Source: Sulfuricaulis sp.
GTDB lineage: Bacteria; Pseudomonadota; Gammaproteobacteria; Acidiferrobacterales; Sulfurifustaceae
Assembly: GCA_030650525.1 (NCBI GenBank)
Contig: JAUSDQ010000119.1
Coordinates: 1 to 45,429 of the forward strand
DNA length: 45,429 nucleotides
Reading direction: 5' to 3'
Shown: positions 1 through 8,335 of the stretch, piece by piece
Position numbering within the stretch: position 1 is the stretch's first letter
How the letters are laid out: every line of letters starts with the position of its first letter
Made by a program: the position numbers and the translations under genes
Notes under the pieces: model-generated
Seen by the model: the letters and a program-made list of their open reading frames with translations, nothing else
Told to the model about the DNA's origin: nothing
Database searches by the model: none

Positions 1-302
1 TCTTTGTCGGAGAGTTCCGCCGGCAACTCGACCTGGATCTTGAATATCTGCTGGTAGCGGTTTTCCGGATCCACAATATTGTTCTGCGACAGGCGGATGT
101 TGTCGGTCGGAATATTGCGCGTGTCGCAGTACAACTTCACACAGTAAGCCGCACACAAGGCCGATGAAGCCAGAAAGTAGTCGAACGGCCCCGGCGCCGA
201 GCCATCGCCCTTGTAGCGGATAGGCTGGTCGGCCACCACCGTGAAATCATCAAACTTGGCTTCAAGACGAAGCTTGTCGAGAAAGTTGACTTTAATTTCC
301 AT
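1..302 (-). CDS. OsmC-domain N-terminus of OsmC/YcaO fusion protein (partial, runs off window)
   Basis: The minus frame from the ATG at 302 runs open to the window edge, giving about 100 residues that start MEIKVNFLDKLRLEAKF. It contains the OsmC-fold pattern: an antiparallel sheet start, then GDGSAPGPFDYFLASSALC with the first redox-type Cys region. From memory of the family, this N-terminus belongs to betaproteobacterial proteins in which an OsmC domain is fused to a YcaO domain; only the OsmC part lies here. OsmC proteins reduce organic peroxides through paired cysteines, but the role of the YcaO fusion is not established. The gene is separated from ilvD by about 600 bases of non-coding DNA and looks like core chromosome. 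Confidence 0.75.
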   Translation of the reverse strand, partial: MEIKVNFLDKLRLEAKFDDFTVVADQPIRYKGDGSAPGPFDYFLASSALCAAYCVKLYCDTRNIPTDNIRLSQNNIVDPENRYQQIFKIQVELPAELSDK

Positions 303-909
303 GTGGGAATTCCAAAATAGTGCTCAAGAGGATTGGCCTTGCGTTTCAGTGCCATCGTCTTTGTCATGAAACCTGACTGCCTGCGCTGATCAACATGGTG
401 GCTGCGGGCAGGACGCTGCGGACAATTGGTCGTTTAACCTAGGTGCGCACGGTGAAATGTCGGGGCTGAGGCGACTATAGACGAGGGTCGGCCGGGATTC
501 ATGTAATTCGCGGCAAAAACGAGTTTAGCAAGCATTTCGGCAAGGACAAAGCACACCGGGCACTCGTGATGGTCGGCTCCCGCTGCACACCTGTCTCAGA
601 CTTCACTGCTGCCAATGTCGGCAAGGCAAATCTGGCGAAGTCAATTGAAGGGCCGCTTTTTTGGAACCTCGACAGTGAAATTTTTCTGCCTCCGGTAAGC
701 TGCGGCCCACCGATGAGCACCCGGTACTGGTCGTCAGGAGCGGGTATTGGGGGTTGGGTCGTGTCCCAACCCGTGGTGTACGCACCCGGCTGTACCCCAA
801 CCGGGTCGAGATTGCCAGCGACGAGGCCAGCTTACAGCGCCGGGCGATATTCAAGGTGTCGCCCAGGAAGCGCAATCAATTGTTGCGAGTCAACTGCGCG
901 CCATACCCG
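303..909. other. Intergenic region, no supported gene
   Basis: No reading frame here has recognisable protein similarity. An 8-bp perfect inverted repeat with a 6-base loop lies at 751-772. A plus-strand stretch around 766-880 reads RTRLYPNRVEIASDEASLQ, which faintly recalls IS21-type transposases, but it is too short to call. Confidence 0.4.
751..772. repeat. Inverted repeat (8-bp stem, 6-base loop)
   Basis: GGGTTGGG at 751-758 pairs perfectly with CCCAACCC at 765-772 across the loop TCGTGT. No T-tract follows on either strand, so it is not a convincing intrinsic terminator. It lies downstream of ilvD (minus strand) and could be a transcript-end hairpin or a remnant of a mobile element. Confidence 0.4.
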
Positions 910-2769
910 TCAGTCCTCCAGCAGCGAGAGGTCGCGCACCGCGCCCTTGTCGGCCGACATCACCAGCTTGGCGTAGGCCTTCAGCGCGGCCGAGACCTTG
1001 CGCGGACGCGGCTGGGCCGGCTTCCAACCCCGGGCGTCCTGTTCGGCGCGGCGCTGGCTCAGCTCGTCCGCGCTGAGCAGCACGTCAATTGAGCGATTCG
1101 GAATGTCGATGCGGATGCGGTCACCGGTGCGCACCAGGCCGATGGCGCCGCCAGCGGCAGCCTCGGGCGAGCAGTGGCCGATGGACAGGCCGGAGGTGCC
1201 GCCCGAGAAGCGGCCGTCGGTCAGCAGGGCGCAGGCCTTGCCCAGGCCCTTGGACTTGATGTAGCTCGTGGGGTAGAGCATTTCCTGCATGCCGGGGCCG
1301 CCCTTGGGGCCTTCGTAGCGCACGATGACGACGTCGCCGGCCTTGACCTGGTCGTTCAGGATGTGCTCCACCGCCTCGTCCTGGCTCTCCACCACATGGG
1401 CTGGGCCCTCAAACACCATCAGGCTGTCGTCCACGCCGGCGGTCTTGACCACGCAGCCGTTCAGGGCGATGTTGCCGGTCAGCACCGCCAGGCCACCCTC
1501 TTGCGAGAAAGCATGGTCGCCGGAGCGGATGCAGCCCTCGGCGCGGTCCACATCCAGGCTGGGCCAGCGGGCGTTCTGGCTGAAGGCCACCTGGGTCGGA
1601 ATGCCGCCGGGGCCGGCCATGTAAAAAGTCTTGACGGCGTCGGACGGCTTGCGGGCAATATCCCACTGGTCGAGCGCGTCCTTGAAAGTCTTGCTGTGCA
1701 CCGTGGGCACATCGGTGTGCAGCTTGCCGGCGCGGTCGAGTTCGCCCAGGATGCCGTAAATGCCGCCGGCGCGGTGCACGTCCTCGATGTGGTACTTGTT
1801 GGTGTTGGGCGCCACCTTGCAGAGCTGGGGCACCACGCGCGAGAGGCGGTCGATGTCGGCCATGGTGAAGTCGATTTCCGCCTCCTGCGCGATCGCCAGG
1901 ATGTGCAGAATGGTGTTGGTCGATCCGCCCATGGCGATGTCCAGCGTCATCGCGTTCTCGAAGGCCTTGAAGCCCATGGAGCGCGGCAGGATGCTGCTGT
2001 CGTCCTGCTCGTAATAACGTTGGCACAGCTCGACGGCCAGGTGGCCGGCGCGTTTGAACAGCTGCTCGCGGTCGGCGTGGGTGGCCACCACCGTGCCGTT
2101 GCCGGGCAGGGCGAGGCCCAGCGCCTCGGTCAGGCAGTTCATGGAGTTGGCGGTGAACATGCCCGAGCAGGAGCCGCAGGTCGGGCAGGCCGAGCGTTCC
2201 ACCTCGGCCACGTCGGCGTCGCTCACGCTGGCGTCGGCCGCCATTACCATGGCGTCGATCAGGTCGAGCTTCTTGAATTCCATGGTGTGCGTGGTCGGGT
2301 TGGCTAATCTGACCTTGCCGGCTTCCATCGGGCCACCCGAGACGAACACCGCCGGGATGTTCAGGCGCATCGCCGCCATCAGCATGCCGGGCGTGATCTT
2401 GTCGCAGTTGGAGATGCAGACCATGGCGTCGGCGCAGTGGGCGTTGACCATGTATTCCACGCTGTCGGCGATGATGTCGCGGCTGGGCAGCGAATACAGC
2501 ATGCCGTCGTGGCCCATGGCGATGCCGTCGTCCACGGCAATGGTGTTGAACTCCTTGGCCACGCCGCCGGCGGCCTCGATCTCGCGGGCGACGAGTTGGC
2601 CCAGGTCCTTCAGGTGCACATGGCCCGGCACGAACTGCGTGAAGGAGTTGACCACGGCGATGATGGGCTTGGAAAAGTCAGCGTCCTTCATGCCGGTGGC
2701 GCGCCACAGCGAGCGGGCACCGGCCATGTTGCGGCCGGCGGTGGAGGTTTTGGAGCGGTATTGAGGCAT
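910..2769 (-). CDS. ilvD: Dihydroxy-acid dehydratase
   Basis: IlvD converts 2,3-dihydroxy-3-methyl(iso)valerate to the 2-keto acids of valine, isoleucine and leucine synthesis, using a cytosolic iron-sulfur cluster. The 619-residue product matches the usual length of about 615. Cluster-ligand motifs are visible: [12 protein letters not shown] near residue 120 and [18 protein letters not shown] near residue 195. The C-terminal [15 protein letters not shown] carries the serine thought to act as base. The start at 2769 ([17 protein letters not shown]) is chosen because homologues begin here; an in-frame upstream ATG would add 22 unrelated residues. The gene is monocistronic, with non-coding DNA on both sides. 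It is a housekeeping gene with no evident link to the catabolic block. Confidence 0.96.
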   Translation of the reverse strand: MPQYRSKTSTAGRNMAGARSLWRATGMKDADFSKPIIAVVNSFTQFVPGHVHLKDLGQLVAREIEAAGGVAKEFNTIAVDDGIAMGHDGMLYSLPSRDIIADSVEYMVNAHCADAMVCISNCDKITPGMLMAAMRLNIPAVFVSGGPMEAGKVRLANPTTHTMEFKKLDLIDAMVMAADASVSDADVAEVERSACPTCGSCSGMFTANSMNCLTEALGLALPGNGTVVATHADREQLFKRAGHLAVELCQRYYEQDDSSILPRSMGFKAFENAMTLDIAMGGSTNTILHILAIAQEAEIDFTMADIDRLSRVVPQLCKVAPNTNKYHIEDVHRAGGIYGILGELDRAGKLHTDVPTVHSKTFKDALDQWDIARKPSDAVKTFYMAGPGGIPTQVAFSQNARWPSLDVDRAEGCIRSGDHAFSQEGGLAVLTGNIALNGCVVKTAGVDDSLMVFEGPAHVVESQDEAVEHILNDQVKAGDVVIVRYEGPKGGPGMQEMLYPTSYIKSKGLGKACALLTDGRFSGGTSGLSIGHCSPEAAAGGAIGLVRTGDRIRIDIPNRSIDVLLSADELSQRRAEQDARGWKPAQPRPRKVSAALKAYAKLVMSADKGAVRDLSLLED

Positions 2770-3251
2770 GCGGAAAGCTTTCGGGCTGATGGGAACGTGG
2801 GACAAGGACGTCGTTTCTTTTGCGAGAACCGGCAATTTTATGACGCTGCCATCAACACAAAGGTGCTCGGAGGATTTGTGTTTCTTTTGTCAAACTCAGA
2901 TTGGGTAACCTGGCGCTACATGCCCAACAAGGCAACAAGCTTTCGCAGTGCCTTCGAAGCCGGGCACAAACATTCTTTACCTGTCATTGCGGAATTCTTG
3001 AAACAGGTCGGTGACTTTGAAGAACGCCACCCCCTCCCAACAGAGGATGAAGCGGCGCCCACAGCCAGGCCCTTGCGAGACCGCCATTGCCCAGTCCAAT
3101 GGCGTCCATACCGAGGCCACCGATGGTTTCATCCAGCCCGAAATACTGGGCCTACGATTTCCAGGTCAGGTAAAAGAGTCCGGCAAAAGCGCCAGCGAGA
3201 TACGTGACTTCAATAGTTTCCGCAGTTTCATGGCATTCTCCTTAAGTTCCT
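2770..3251. other. Intergenic region with a possible decayed minus-strand frame
   Basis: No intact gene is supported. On the minus strand, about 3220 down to 3050, one frame reads TIEVTYLAGAFAGLFYLTW, then a stop, then AQYFGLDETIGGLGMDAIG. This resembles a small membrane protein interrupted by a stop codon, but I do not recognise the family. The ilvD promoter should lie in 2770-2880. Confidence 0.3.
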
Positions 3252-3878
3252 TTAGTGCTGATGGGCCGAGGCAGCGCCTTCCTGAGCGTCACCGTGCGCG
3301 AGAACTTCAGTGGTTTTGTAAATCCGTTCAACTGAATGGATATAGCCGACATACGCTTTCACATACGCTTGTCCGGCGGCAACGTCGTCAACCTTGAAAT
3401 CCTTCTTGGCGATGACGTCCTTGAATTGCCCCCCGACGCTTTTGTGTACCGCCTGCGTGAGCAGGTTCGCCAACGGTTGGACAGCGCCGGTTTCAAGCGC
3501 CTTGTCGCCGGCTACCACGGCTGGGCCAAGGTCGCGGCCCGCCGGCTGGATCCCGGTGTAAGGTGCCCCTTCTCCGGCACGGTGCACACGCACCAGGGTT
3601 TCGAAGAAGGAATAGTCAGCCAGCTTCTTGGCAGCAGCGTTCAACTGCCTGACCTCGAGCGTCTTGCGAAACGCGTCCTTGATCTGCGCCTGGTCAGAAG
3701 CTTGCACCCAGATCAACACGCGGTTGACGTTCCCCGTGTCGAGCGCCTGTTGCGCTGCTTTAATGACCGGGCCATCCACGCCATCGCAATGCGCGGAGGC
3801 AGGCGCCGCAGCAAGCAGCAGTGCCGCCGAGAGGGTCGCCAGGACGTAAGCCTTGACTGTGATTTGATTGAATCTCAT
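3252..3878 (-). CDS. Secreted DUF6448-family protein
   Basis: This 208-residue protein has a clear signal peptide (MRFNQITVKAYVLATL, a hydrophobic run, then APASA) and a mature N-terminus HCDGVDGPVIKAAQQAL. The HCDxxDGPV start is what I remember of DUF6448, whose function is unknown. The C-terminus is His-containing (HGDAQEGAASAHQH), so metal binding is possible but unproven. The start at 3878 is preferred over an ATG 14 codons upstream because it is preceded by GGAG at good spacing and places the signal peptide at the terminus. It lies about 110 bases downstream of the sensor/anti-sigma/sigma trio on the same strand and may be a target or partner of that envelope-stress system. Confidence 0.72.
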   Translation of the reverse strand: MRFNQITVKAYVLATLSAALLLAAAPASAHCDGVDGPVIKAAQQALDTGNVNRVLIWVQASDQAQIKDAFRKTLEVRQLNAAAKKLADYSFFETLVRVHRAGEGAPYTGIQPAGRDLGPAVVAGDKALETGAVQPLANLLTQAVHKSVGGQFKDVIAKKDFKVDDVAAGQAYVKAYVGYIHSVERIYKTTEVLAHGDAQEGAASAHQH

Positions 3879-3987
3879 GATGGGTAATTCTCCAGTGGTG
3901 GTTACAGACTTCGTTCTCATACGGGACCGGTCTTCATTCGACCGGGCCTTACTTGGATAAACGAAGCAGTTGGAGATTTGTTCCAGA

Positions 3988-4449
3988 TTATTTTCGGACC
4001 GCGGTGCCGCGCGGATCCTTCTTGAGAAGCAGGTCGGCCAAGGCGAGCCGCTGTTTTGCGTTCAACATCTCGCGCTCCTTGAGCAGTTGCTCAATGACGC
4101 TGCGCTGCTGCGCCTCCTGCAGCGTGAAGATTGCAGCGCGCTCGCGCTCGATGATTGACGTGTCGGGCTGAGCGGAGAATATCTCGCGCACCAGACGCTC
4201 GCGGTGAATCTGGATTTTGCCTCCAACATCATTGAGGATCTTCACGAAGTCCTTCTCCAACGCATGCCAGCGCTCGATTTGCGTGCCATCGAGCTTCAAA
4301 TAGTCCGGAACGCGTTCGTGACCCATCCCGAAGAGGGCCAGCTCGGTCGCGCCTTGCGCGCGCCAGACCTGAAACCACGCGCCGGCGGCCACGCCCACAT
4401 TGACCATCAGCGAGACCGCGAGCAGCAGATAGATCCAGTAGCGTTTCAT
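3988..4449 (-). CDS. Periplasmic heavy-metal-sensor-like (CnrX/CpxP-type) protein
   Basis: The 153-residue protein has one N-terminal membrane segment (about residues 4-25) and a helical, charged periplasmic domain with QIHRERLVREIF and LLKEREMLNAKQRLALADLLL. This resembles the all-helical hooks of CnrX, CpxP and Spy proteins that hold metals or unfolded proteins. It is encoded directly downstream of an anti-sigma factor (one base gap), matching the gene order of CnrYXH/ZraP-like systems. The likely role is sensing a periplasmic signal and controlling release of the ECF sigma factor. Metal specificity cannot be read from sequence; no obvious Cys or His cluster is present apart from scattered residues. 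Confidence 0.65.
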   Translation of the reverse strand: MKRYWIYLLLAVSLMVNVGVAAGAWFQVWRAQGATELALFGMGHERVPDYLKLDGTQIERWHALEKDFVKILNDVGGKIQIHRERLVREIFSAQPDTSIIERERAAIFTLQEAQQRSVIEQLLKEREMLNAKQRLALADLLLKKDPRGTAVRK

Positions 4450-4450
4450 G

Positions 4451-4909
4451 TCAGCGACCCATTGAATTGCAGGCTTGCAGGGCCGGGCACAGGGCGCCCG
4501 GAGGAATGGCGGTAAAGGCGGCCATCTGCAGGGCCGCCGGCTGCGCCGTGATCTGCGACCCCAGCATCAGAGTGCCGCCCAAGTAGACGCCGAGCGAAAG
4601 CGACAGGGCGCCGCCGAGCGTCGCCGGTGCGAATTGCCACCAACGCCAGCGTTGCGGCTTTGATTTGGGCCTTGTAACTCCCGCAGCCGCGATGCGGCGA
4701 TCCACGAGCAAGGCGAAATCGACGTCGGGCGTCACGTCGGGCAAGGCGGTAAAGGCAGTCCGCAACTGCCTGAACTCGGCCAGCACTGGCGTACAGATCG
4801 CGCAGCCCTTGAGATGGACATCGAGTGCAGTGCGAGCGGGCTCGGCCAGTTCATCGTCGACCAAGGCCGATATCGCCTCAGTTCTTGGACACTTCTCGGC
4901 AGAGCTCAT
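4451..4909 (-). CDS. Zinc-finger-type transmembrane anti-sigma factor
   Basis: The 152-residue protein carries the anti-sigma zinc-binding signature H32-x3-C36-x2-C39 (HLKGCAIC) in its cytoplasmic N-terminus. A single membrane segment lies at about residues 92-117 (ATLGGALSLSLGVYLGGTLM), followed by a short periplasmic tail. Such proteins bind and inhibit the partner ECF sigma factor until a signal triggers release. The start codon at 4909 overlaps the stop of the sigma gene by 4 bases (ATGA-type), indicating translational coupling. The protein downstream is probably the periplasmic sensor. Confidence 0.85.
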   Translation of the reverse strand: MSSAEKCPRTEAISALVDDELAEPARTALDVHLKGCAICTPVLAEFRQLRTAFTALPDVTPDVDFALLVDRRIAAAGVTRPKSKPQRWRWWQFAPATLGGALSLSLGVYLGGTLMLGSQITAQPAALQMAAFTAIPPGALCPALQACNSMGR

Positions 4910-5469
4910 GAGCGACTCCTTGCGCGAATCTCGATCAGGGCGGCTCGCGCGCGCGCCAGCCGCGACTTCACCGTCCCCTCGTTGAGGGACAACACACTTG
5001 CAATTTCTTCGTAAGACATTTCTTCCACCTCTCGCAACAGTAGTATTTGCCGGTGTTCCGGCATCAGCTTCTTCAAGCTCGCATCCAGTTGCCTCACCTC
5101 CTGCGTTACCTGCGCCTGATGCGCTGGATCGGGCTCCGAACCGGGCGCGTCAAACGAGTCCTCCAGCGGCACGAATTCGATCAACTTGCGGTGCCGCAAG
5201 ACATCGAGCGCTGCGTTGTTCGCGATCCGGAACAGCCAGGTGCGAAATTGAGCCTCGGGCCGCCACTGCGGCAGCGCCTGCCAAGCCTTGATAAACGCTT
5301 CCTGCGTCAACTCCATCGCATCGTCGTGTGACCCCAGCATGCGCAGCAGATAGCGGTGCACCGGTTTCTGATGACGCCGCACCAGTTCGGAAAATGCTTT
5401 CCGGTCGCCCGCTTGTGCACGGCTTACCCATTCATCTTCGGAACCATCGGAGGTCAGCATATCAATCAT
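4906..5469 (-). CDS. ECF-type RNA polymerase sigma factor
   Basis: The 187-residue protein has sigma region 2 (about residues 20-90, with HDDAMELTQEAFIKAWQ and FRTWLFRIANNAALDVLRHR) and region 4 (about 125-180, LLREVEEMSYEEIASVLSLNEGTVKSRLARAR cut here into its key helix-turn-helix parts). There is no region 1.1 or 3, as expected for the RpoE/ECF class. It heads a three-gene unit with its anti-sigma factor and a periplasmic sensor-like protein. A second in-frame ATG lies three codons downstream (5460); the first start is kept because GGA sits six bases upstream. The signal it responds to is unknown. It is a chromosomal neighbour, not evidently part of the catabolic regulon. Confidence 0.9.
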   Translation of the reverse strand: MIDMLTSDGSEDEWVSRAQAGDRKAFSELVRRHQKPVHRYLLRMLGSHDDAMELTQEAFIKAWQALPQWRPEAQFRTWLFRIANNAALDVLRHRKLIEFVPLEDSFDAPGSEPDPAHQAQVTQEVRQLDASLKKLMPEHRQILLLREVEEMSYEEIASVLSLNEGTVKSRLARARAALIEIRARSRS

Positions 5470-5601
5470 TCAATTCCATCAACGTATGGCGTCAGAAAAA
5501 GTTCCTTGAAATGACCGAGCGTTTATCCATCAATGCGGCAGGGGCCAGGGAATTGGTGTTCATCGTAAGAAGATCGACTTCGCCCGTCTTTGAGGAACTT
5601 C

Positions 5602-6016
5602 ATGAATTCCCCTGATTTTTTTCGATCAGGTGCCGCGCATCACTCTGCGCGATCCGCTGGCTGATCTACTCGGATCCGTCACTGGCGGGCCAATGAGCCA
5701 TGGCGACGCAGATGCGGTGCGGCTAGCCGGCCATTCTTGCCCGACGGTTGCCTCGGCCTACTGGCTCGGCGTTCGCGCCATCAAGACCTTGTACGGCGAC
5801 GACATGCCCGCACGCGGGGACATCCAGATGAGCTTGCGCGACCCACTTGAGACCGGCACCGCCGGTGTGGTCGCCAATGTGCTGGGCTTGCTCACCGGGG
5901 CCGCCAGCGACGGCGGCTTTGCCGACATCGCTGGCCAGTTTGTGCGGCGCGGTTTGCTACAGTTCAACGTGGATATCGTGGTCAGTATTCAATCGGCGCC
6001 AACATTGCATGGATAA
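5602..6016 (+). pseudogene. FmdE-like domain protein, frameshifted and C-terminally decayed
   Basis: After a GAGG site, the frame opens MNSPDFF at 5602 and then loses register at a run of seven T residues (5616-5622). With six T residues it would continue DFFDQVPRITLRDPLADLLG into the downstream open frame (5630-6016). That frame contains VRLAGHSCPTVASAYWLG and LETGTAGVVANVLGLLTGAASDGGF, which I recognise as the FmdE (formylmethanofuran dehydrogenase subunit E-like) fold with its HxC metal motif. The natural protein is about 190-200 residues; here the end (VVSIQSAPTLHG) looks out of frame. Either it is a pseudogene or the T run is a sequencing error. It is divergent from the sigma gene. Confidence 0.6.
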
Positions 6017-6112
6017 CACTCCAGATTCCCCAGCAAAAGTGCCGGATGGTTGCACAACCCGGGGTGGAAAGTTTTGCACGCTGTTTAGCCAGGCAGTCTC
6101 CAGAGCACAGGT

Positions 6113-7108
6113 TCAGGCCACGTCAGTGGCGGTTCGAATCAGGTCCAGCGCGAGGCCGGGGTGATCCACCAGCATGGCTCCTACCACGCTGTGCCAGTAC
6201 GATTCCGATCCGCCCGCCAGGCGCCAAGCGTGGAGCCGGCGCGTGAACAGCTGCAGGTCGAATTCCGCGGTGAAGCCGATGGCGCCGTGGATCGAATGAC
6301 TCAACGCCGCCACCTCGACCACGGCTTCGCTGGTGCGGGCCTTCGCCACGGCCACGCGCAGACGGTCAGGCCGGCCGGTGGCGGAGCGGCAGCCGATCTG
6401 CGCCGCCATGCGCGACGCGAAGGCCTGCTCGGCCATGACGCTGAGCTGGTGCTGTATCGCCTGGAACTTGCCGATCGGGCGGCCGAACTGGTTGCGGTCG
6501 TTGGCGTATTGCAGCGTGCGATTGAACACCGCCTGCATGGCTCCAGCCAGTTGAGCCGCGTTCAGGCAGGCCAGCAGCAATTGCGCCTCGGGCGCGTCGG
6601 GCAGCGTCGTGGCGGCCGCCACGGCGCCCGCGGTCCAGCTCAGGCCCGCGTCCAGCACAAAACCGGACCTGGTCTGGACGGCCTGCGCCGCCGGCAGCAG
6701 CACGCCTTGCGCGCCAGTGTCCACCAGCACCCAGTCGGTGACGCGGGCGCCCTGCACACAAGCGCAGACCAGACTGCCGTCCTCGCTGGCACGACCCTGG
6801 GCGATGGCGATGCTGCCCTTGGGAATGGCAATGCCGGCGCTGGCCAGCGCGGCGCGCGCCAACACGGTTTCAGCCAGCGGCACCGCCACGGCATGGCTGC
6901 CGCACAGTTCCAGCACCGGGTAAACCTCGGTCAGGCTCAACCCGGCCCCGCCCCGGTCTTCCGGGACCAGCGCGTCGGCAAAACCGGCCTCTTCGATGTG
7001 CCGCCACAGCGCGGCGGGTGAAGCGCCAGCCTCGATCTGGCGCACCACCGCGGGGGTGCACTGGTTGCCCAGCAGTTGCCTGACGGCATCGGAAAAAAGA
7101 TCATCCAT
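6113..7108 (-). CDS. Acyl-CoA dehydrogenase-family subunit lacking the catalytic glutamate
   Basis: The 331-residue protein has the ACAD fold: an N-terminal helical domain (VPEDRGGAGLSLTEVYPVLELCG), a shortened beta domain, and a C-terminal helical domain with YANDRNQFGRPIGKFQAIQHQLSVMAEQ and IHGAIGFTAEFDLQLFTRRLHAWRLAGGSESYW. Neither usual catalytic base is visible. The helix-G position has Asn/Ala instead of Glu, and the terminal YEGT-like motif is absent. It is shorter than the typical 380-400. It follows its full-length partner at 7118-8275 by 9 bases. This pattern matches the non-catalytic subunit of alpha2-beta2 dehydrogenases known from steroid side-chain degradation. It is the last gene of unit B. 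Confidence 0.85.
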   Translation of the reverse strand: MDDLFSDAVRQLLGNQCTPAVVRQIEAGASPAALWRHIEEAGFADALVPEDRGGAGLSLTEVYPVLELCGSHAVAVPLAETVLARAALASAGIAIPKGSIAIAQGRASEDGSLVCACVQGARVTDWVLVDTGAQGVLLPAAQAVQTRSGFVLDAGLSWTAGAVAAATTLPDAPEAQLLLACLNAAQLAGAMQAVFNRTLQYANDRNQFGRPIGKFQAIQHQLSVMAEQAFASRMAAQIGCRSATGRPDRLRVAVAKARTSEAVVEVAALSHSIHGAIGFTAEFDLQLFTRRLHAWRLAGGSESYWHSVVGAMLVDHPGLALDLIRTATDVA

Positions 7109-7117
7109 GTCCAGCTC

Positions 7118-8275
7118 CTACCTGAGTCCCAAACCGCGCGCGATCATGCCGCGCAGGATATCGCGGGTACCGCCGCGCAACGAATACGAAGGGGCAACCT
7201 GCGTGATGTAGTTCAGGGTCTGCAGCAGCTCCAGCGGCACGCTGGCGCCCTCGCGAGAGAACAGGTCGTCGGCGATGGCCGCCGGAATCATCTGCTCCAC
7301 GCCCGTGCCCTGGTCCTTGACCAGCGCGGCCTCGACCACCGGGCTCTCGCCCCGGGCCAGCCGCTGCGTCACCGCCACCGACATCGCGCGCAGCGGCGCC
7401 AGCTGGCAGAGAACCTTGCCGGCCAGGCGCACTGATTCGGGCGTGCGCCCGGCGGGGGTGCGGACATAGGCCAGCCACTCCTGGAATAGCACAATGGAAG
7501 AAAACAGGCGCTCGGGCCCGCTGCGTTCAAACGCCAGCTCGGCCGTCACCTGCTCCCAGCCCTTGCCTTCCGCGCCGATCAGCGCATCGTCCTGAAGCTG
7601 CACGTTGTCGAAGAACACTTCACAGAAATGGCTGTCGCCCGACAGATCGGTGATCGGGCGCACCGTCACACCCGGAAGGGACAGGTCCACGATCAGTTGG
7701 GACAGACCCTTCTGCCGGTCCGCCGACTCGCCCGAAGTTCGCACCAGCGCGATCATGTAGTGGCAGGCATCGGCGTTGGTGGTCCAGATCTTCTGGCCGT
7801 TCAGTGTCCAGCCCTTTTCGGTCTTGGTGGCTCGCGTCTTCACGCTCGCCAGGTCAGAGCCTGCGTTGGGCTCGCTCATGCCGATGCAGAAGAACGATTC
7901 ACCGCGGCACACCGGCGGCAGGTAGAACTGCTTCTGCGCCTCGGTGCCGTACTTGAGGATCAGCGGGGCGCTCTGTCGGTCCGCGATCCAGTGCGAGCCC
8001 ACCGGGGCGCCGAAGTTGAGAAACTCCTCCACCAGGACGTAGCGCGCAAACGGGCTGCGCCCGCCGCCGCCGTAGGCCTTGGGCAAGGTGATGCCGACCC
8101 AGCCACGCCGACCCAGCTCGCGGCTGAAGGCCGCGTCGTAGCCGGCCCAAGAGCGGGCACGGACCACGGCCGGAACATCCTTCAGCGCCTCCGTCAAAAA
8201 AGCCCGAACTTCGGCGCGCAGCGCCTCGTCCTCGCGCGGAATGCCCGTCAGGGCCAGGGAATCCAGTGCACTCAT
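7118..8275 (-). CDS. Acyl-CoA dehydrogenase, catalytic partner subunit
   Basis: The 385-residue ACAD has the FAD/substrate motifs CIGMSEPNAGSDLASVKTRA and LNGQKIWTTNADACHYM, the helix-G glutamate in ELAFERSGPERLF, and a C-terminus SLRGGTRDILRGMIARGLGL. In that motif the position of the MCAD base is Gly, so the base is more likely the helix-G Glu, as in long-chain and isovaleryl enzymes. The start at 8275 (MSALDSLALTG) is preceded by AAAGGAG; an upstream ATG adds 19 unlikely residues. It probably forms a heteromer with the product of the next gene (6113-7108), oxidising an acyl-CoA to the 2-enoyl-CoA. The substrate is unknown. Confidence 0.88.
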   Translation of the reverse strand: MSALDSLALTGIPREDEALRAEVRAFLTEALKDVPAVVRARSWAGYDAAFSRELGRRGWVGITLPKAYGGGGRSPFARYVLVEEFLNFGAPVGSHWIADRQSAPLILKYGTEAQKQFYLPPVCRGESFFCIGMSEPNAGSDLASVKTRATKTEKGWTLNGQKIWTTNADACHYMIALVRTSGESADRQKGLSQLIVDLSLPGVTVRPITDLSGDSHFCEVFFDNVQLQDDALIGAEGKGWEQVTAELAFERSGPERLFSSIVLFQEWLAYVRTPAGRTPESVRLAGKVLCQLAPLRAMSVAVTQRLARGESPVVEAALVKDQGTGVEQMIPAAIADDLFSREGASVPLELLQTLNYITQVAPSYSLRGGTRDILRGMIARGLGLR

Positions 8276-8335
8276 CCGAGTCACTCCTTTCTGGGTCAAT
8301 TCTTCAAAGGCGCAAGGGGCAAGTCCCGGCACCTG

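Noticed and set aside
766-890. Possible IS21 IstA-like remnant on the plus strand (RTRLYPNRVEIASDEASLQ)
   Set aside because: Only about 20 residues of faint similarity, without catalytic motifs or terminal repeats.
1174-2307. Long plus-strand open frame antisense to ilvD
   Set aside because: It is low-complexity, Val/Ala/Gly/His-rich and lies wholly within ilvD on the opposite strand; typical of high-GC shadow frames.
5476-5505. ECF-type promoter (GGAACTT at 5505-5499, minus strand) upstream of the sigma gene
   Set aside because: The spacing would put transcription start within a few bases of the ATG and the -10 match (TTGAT) is weak; could only hold if translation begins further in.
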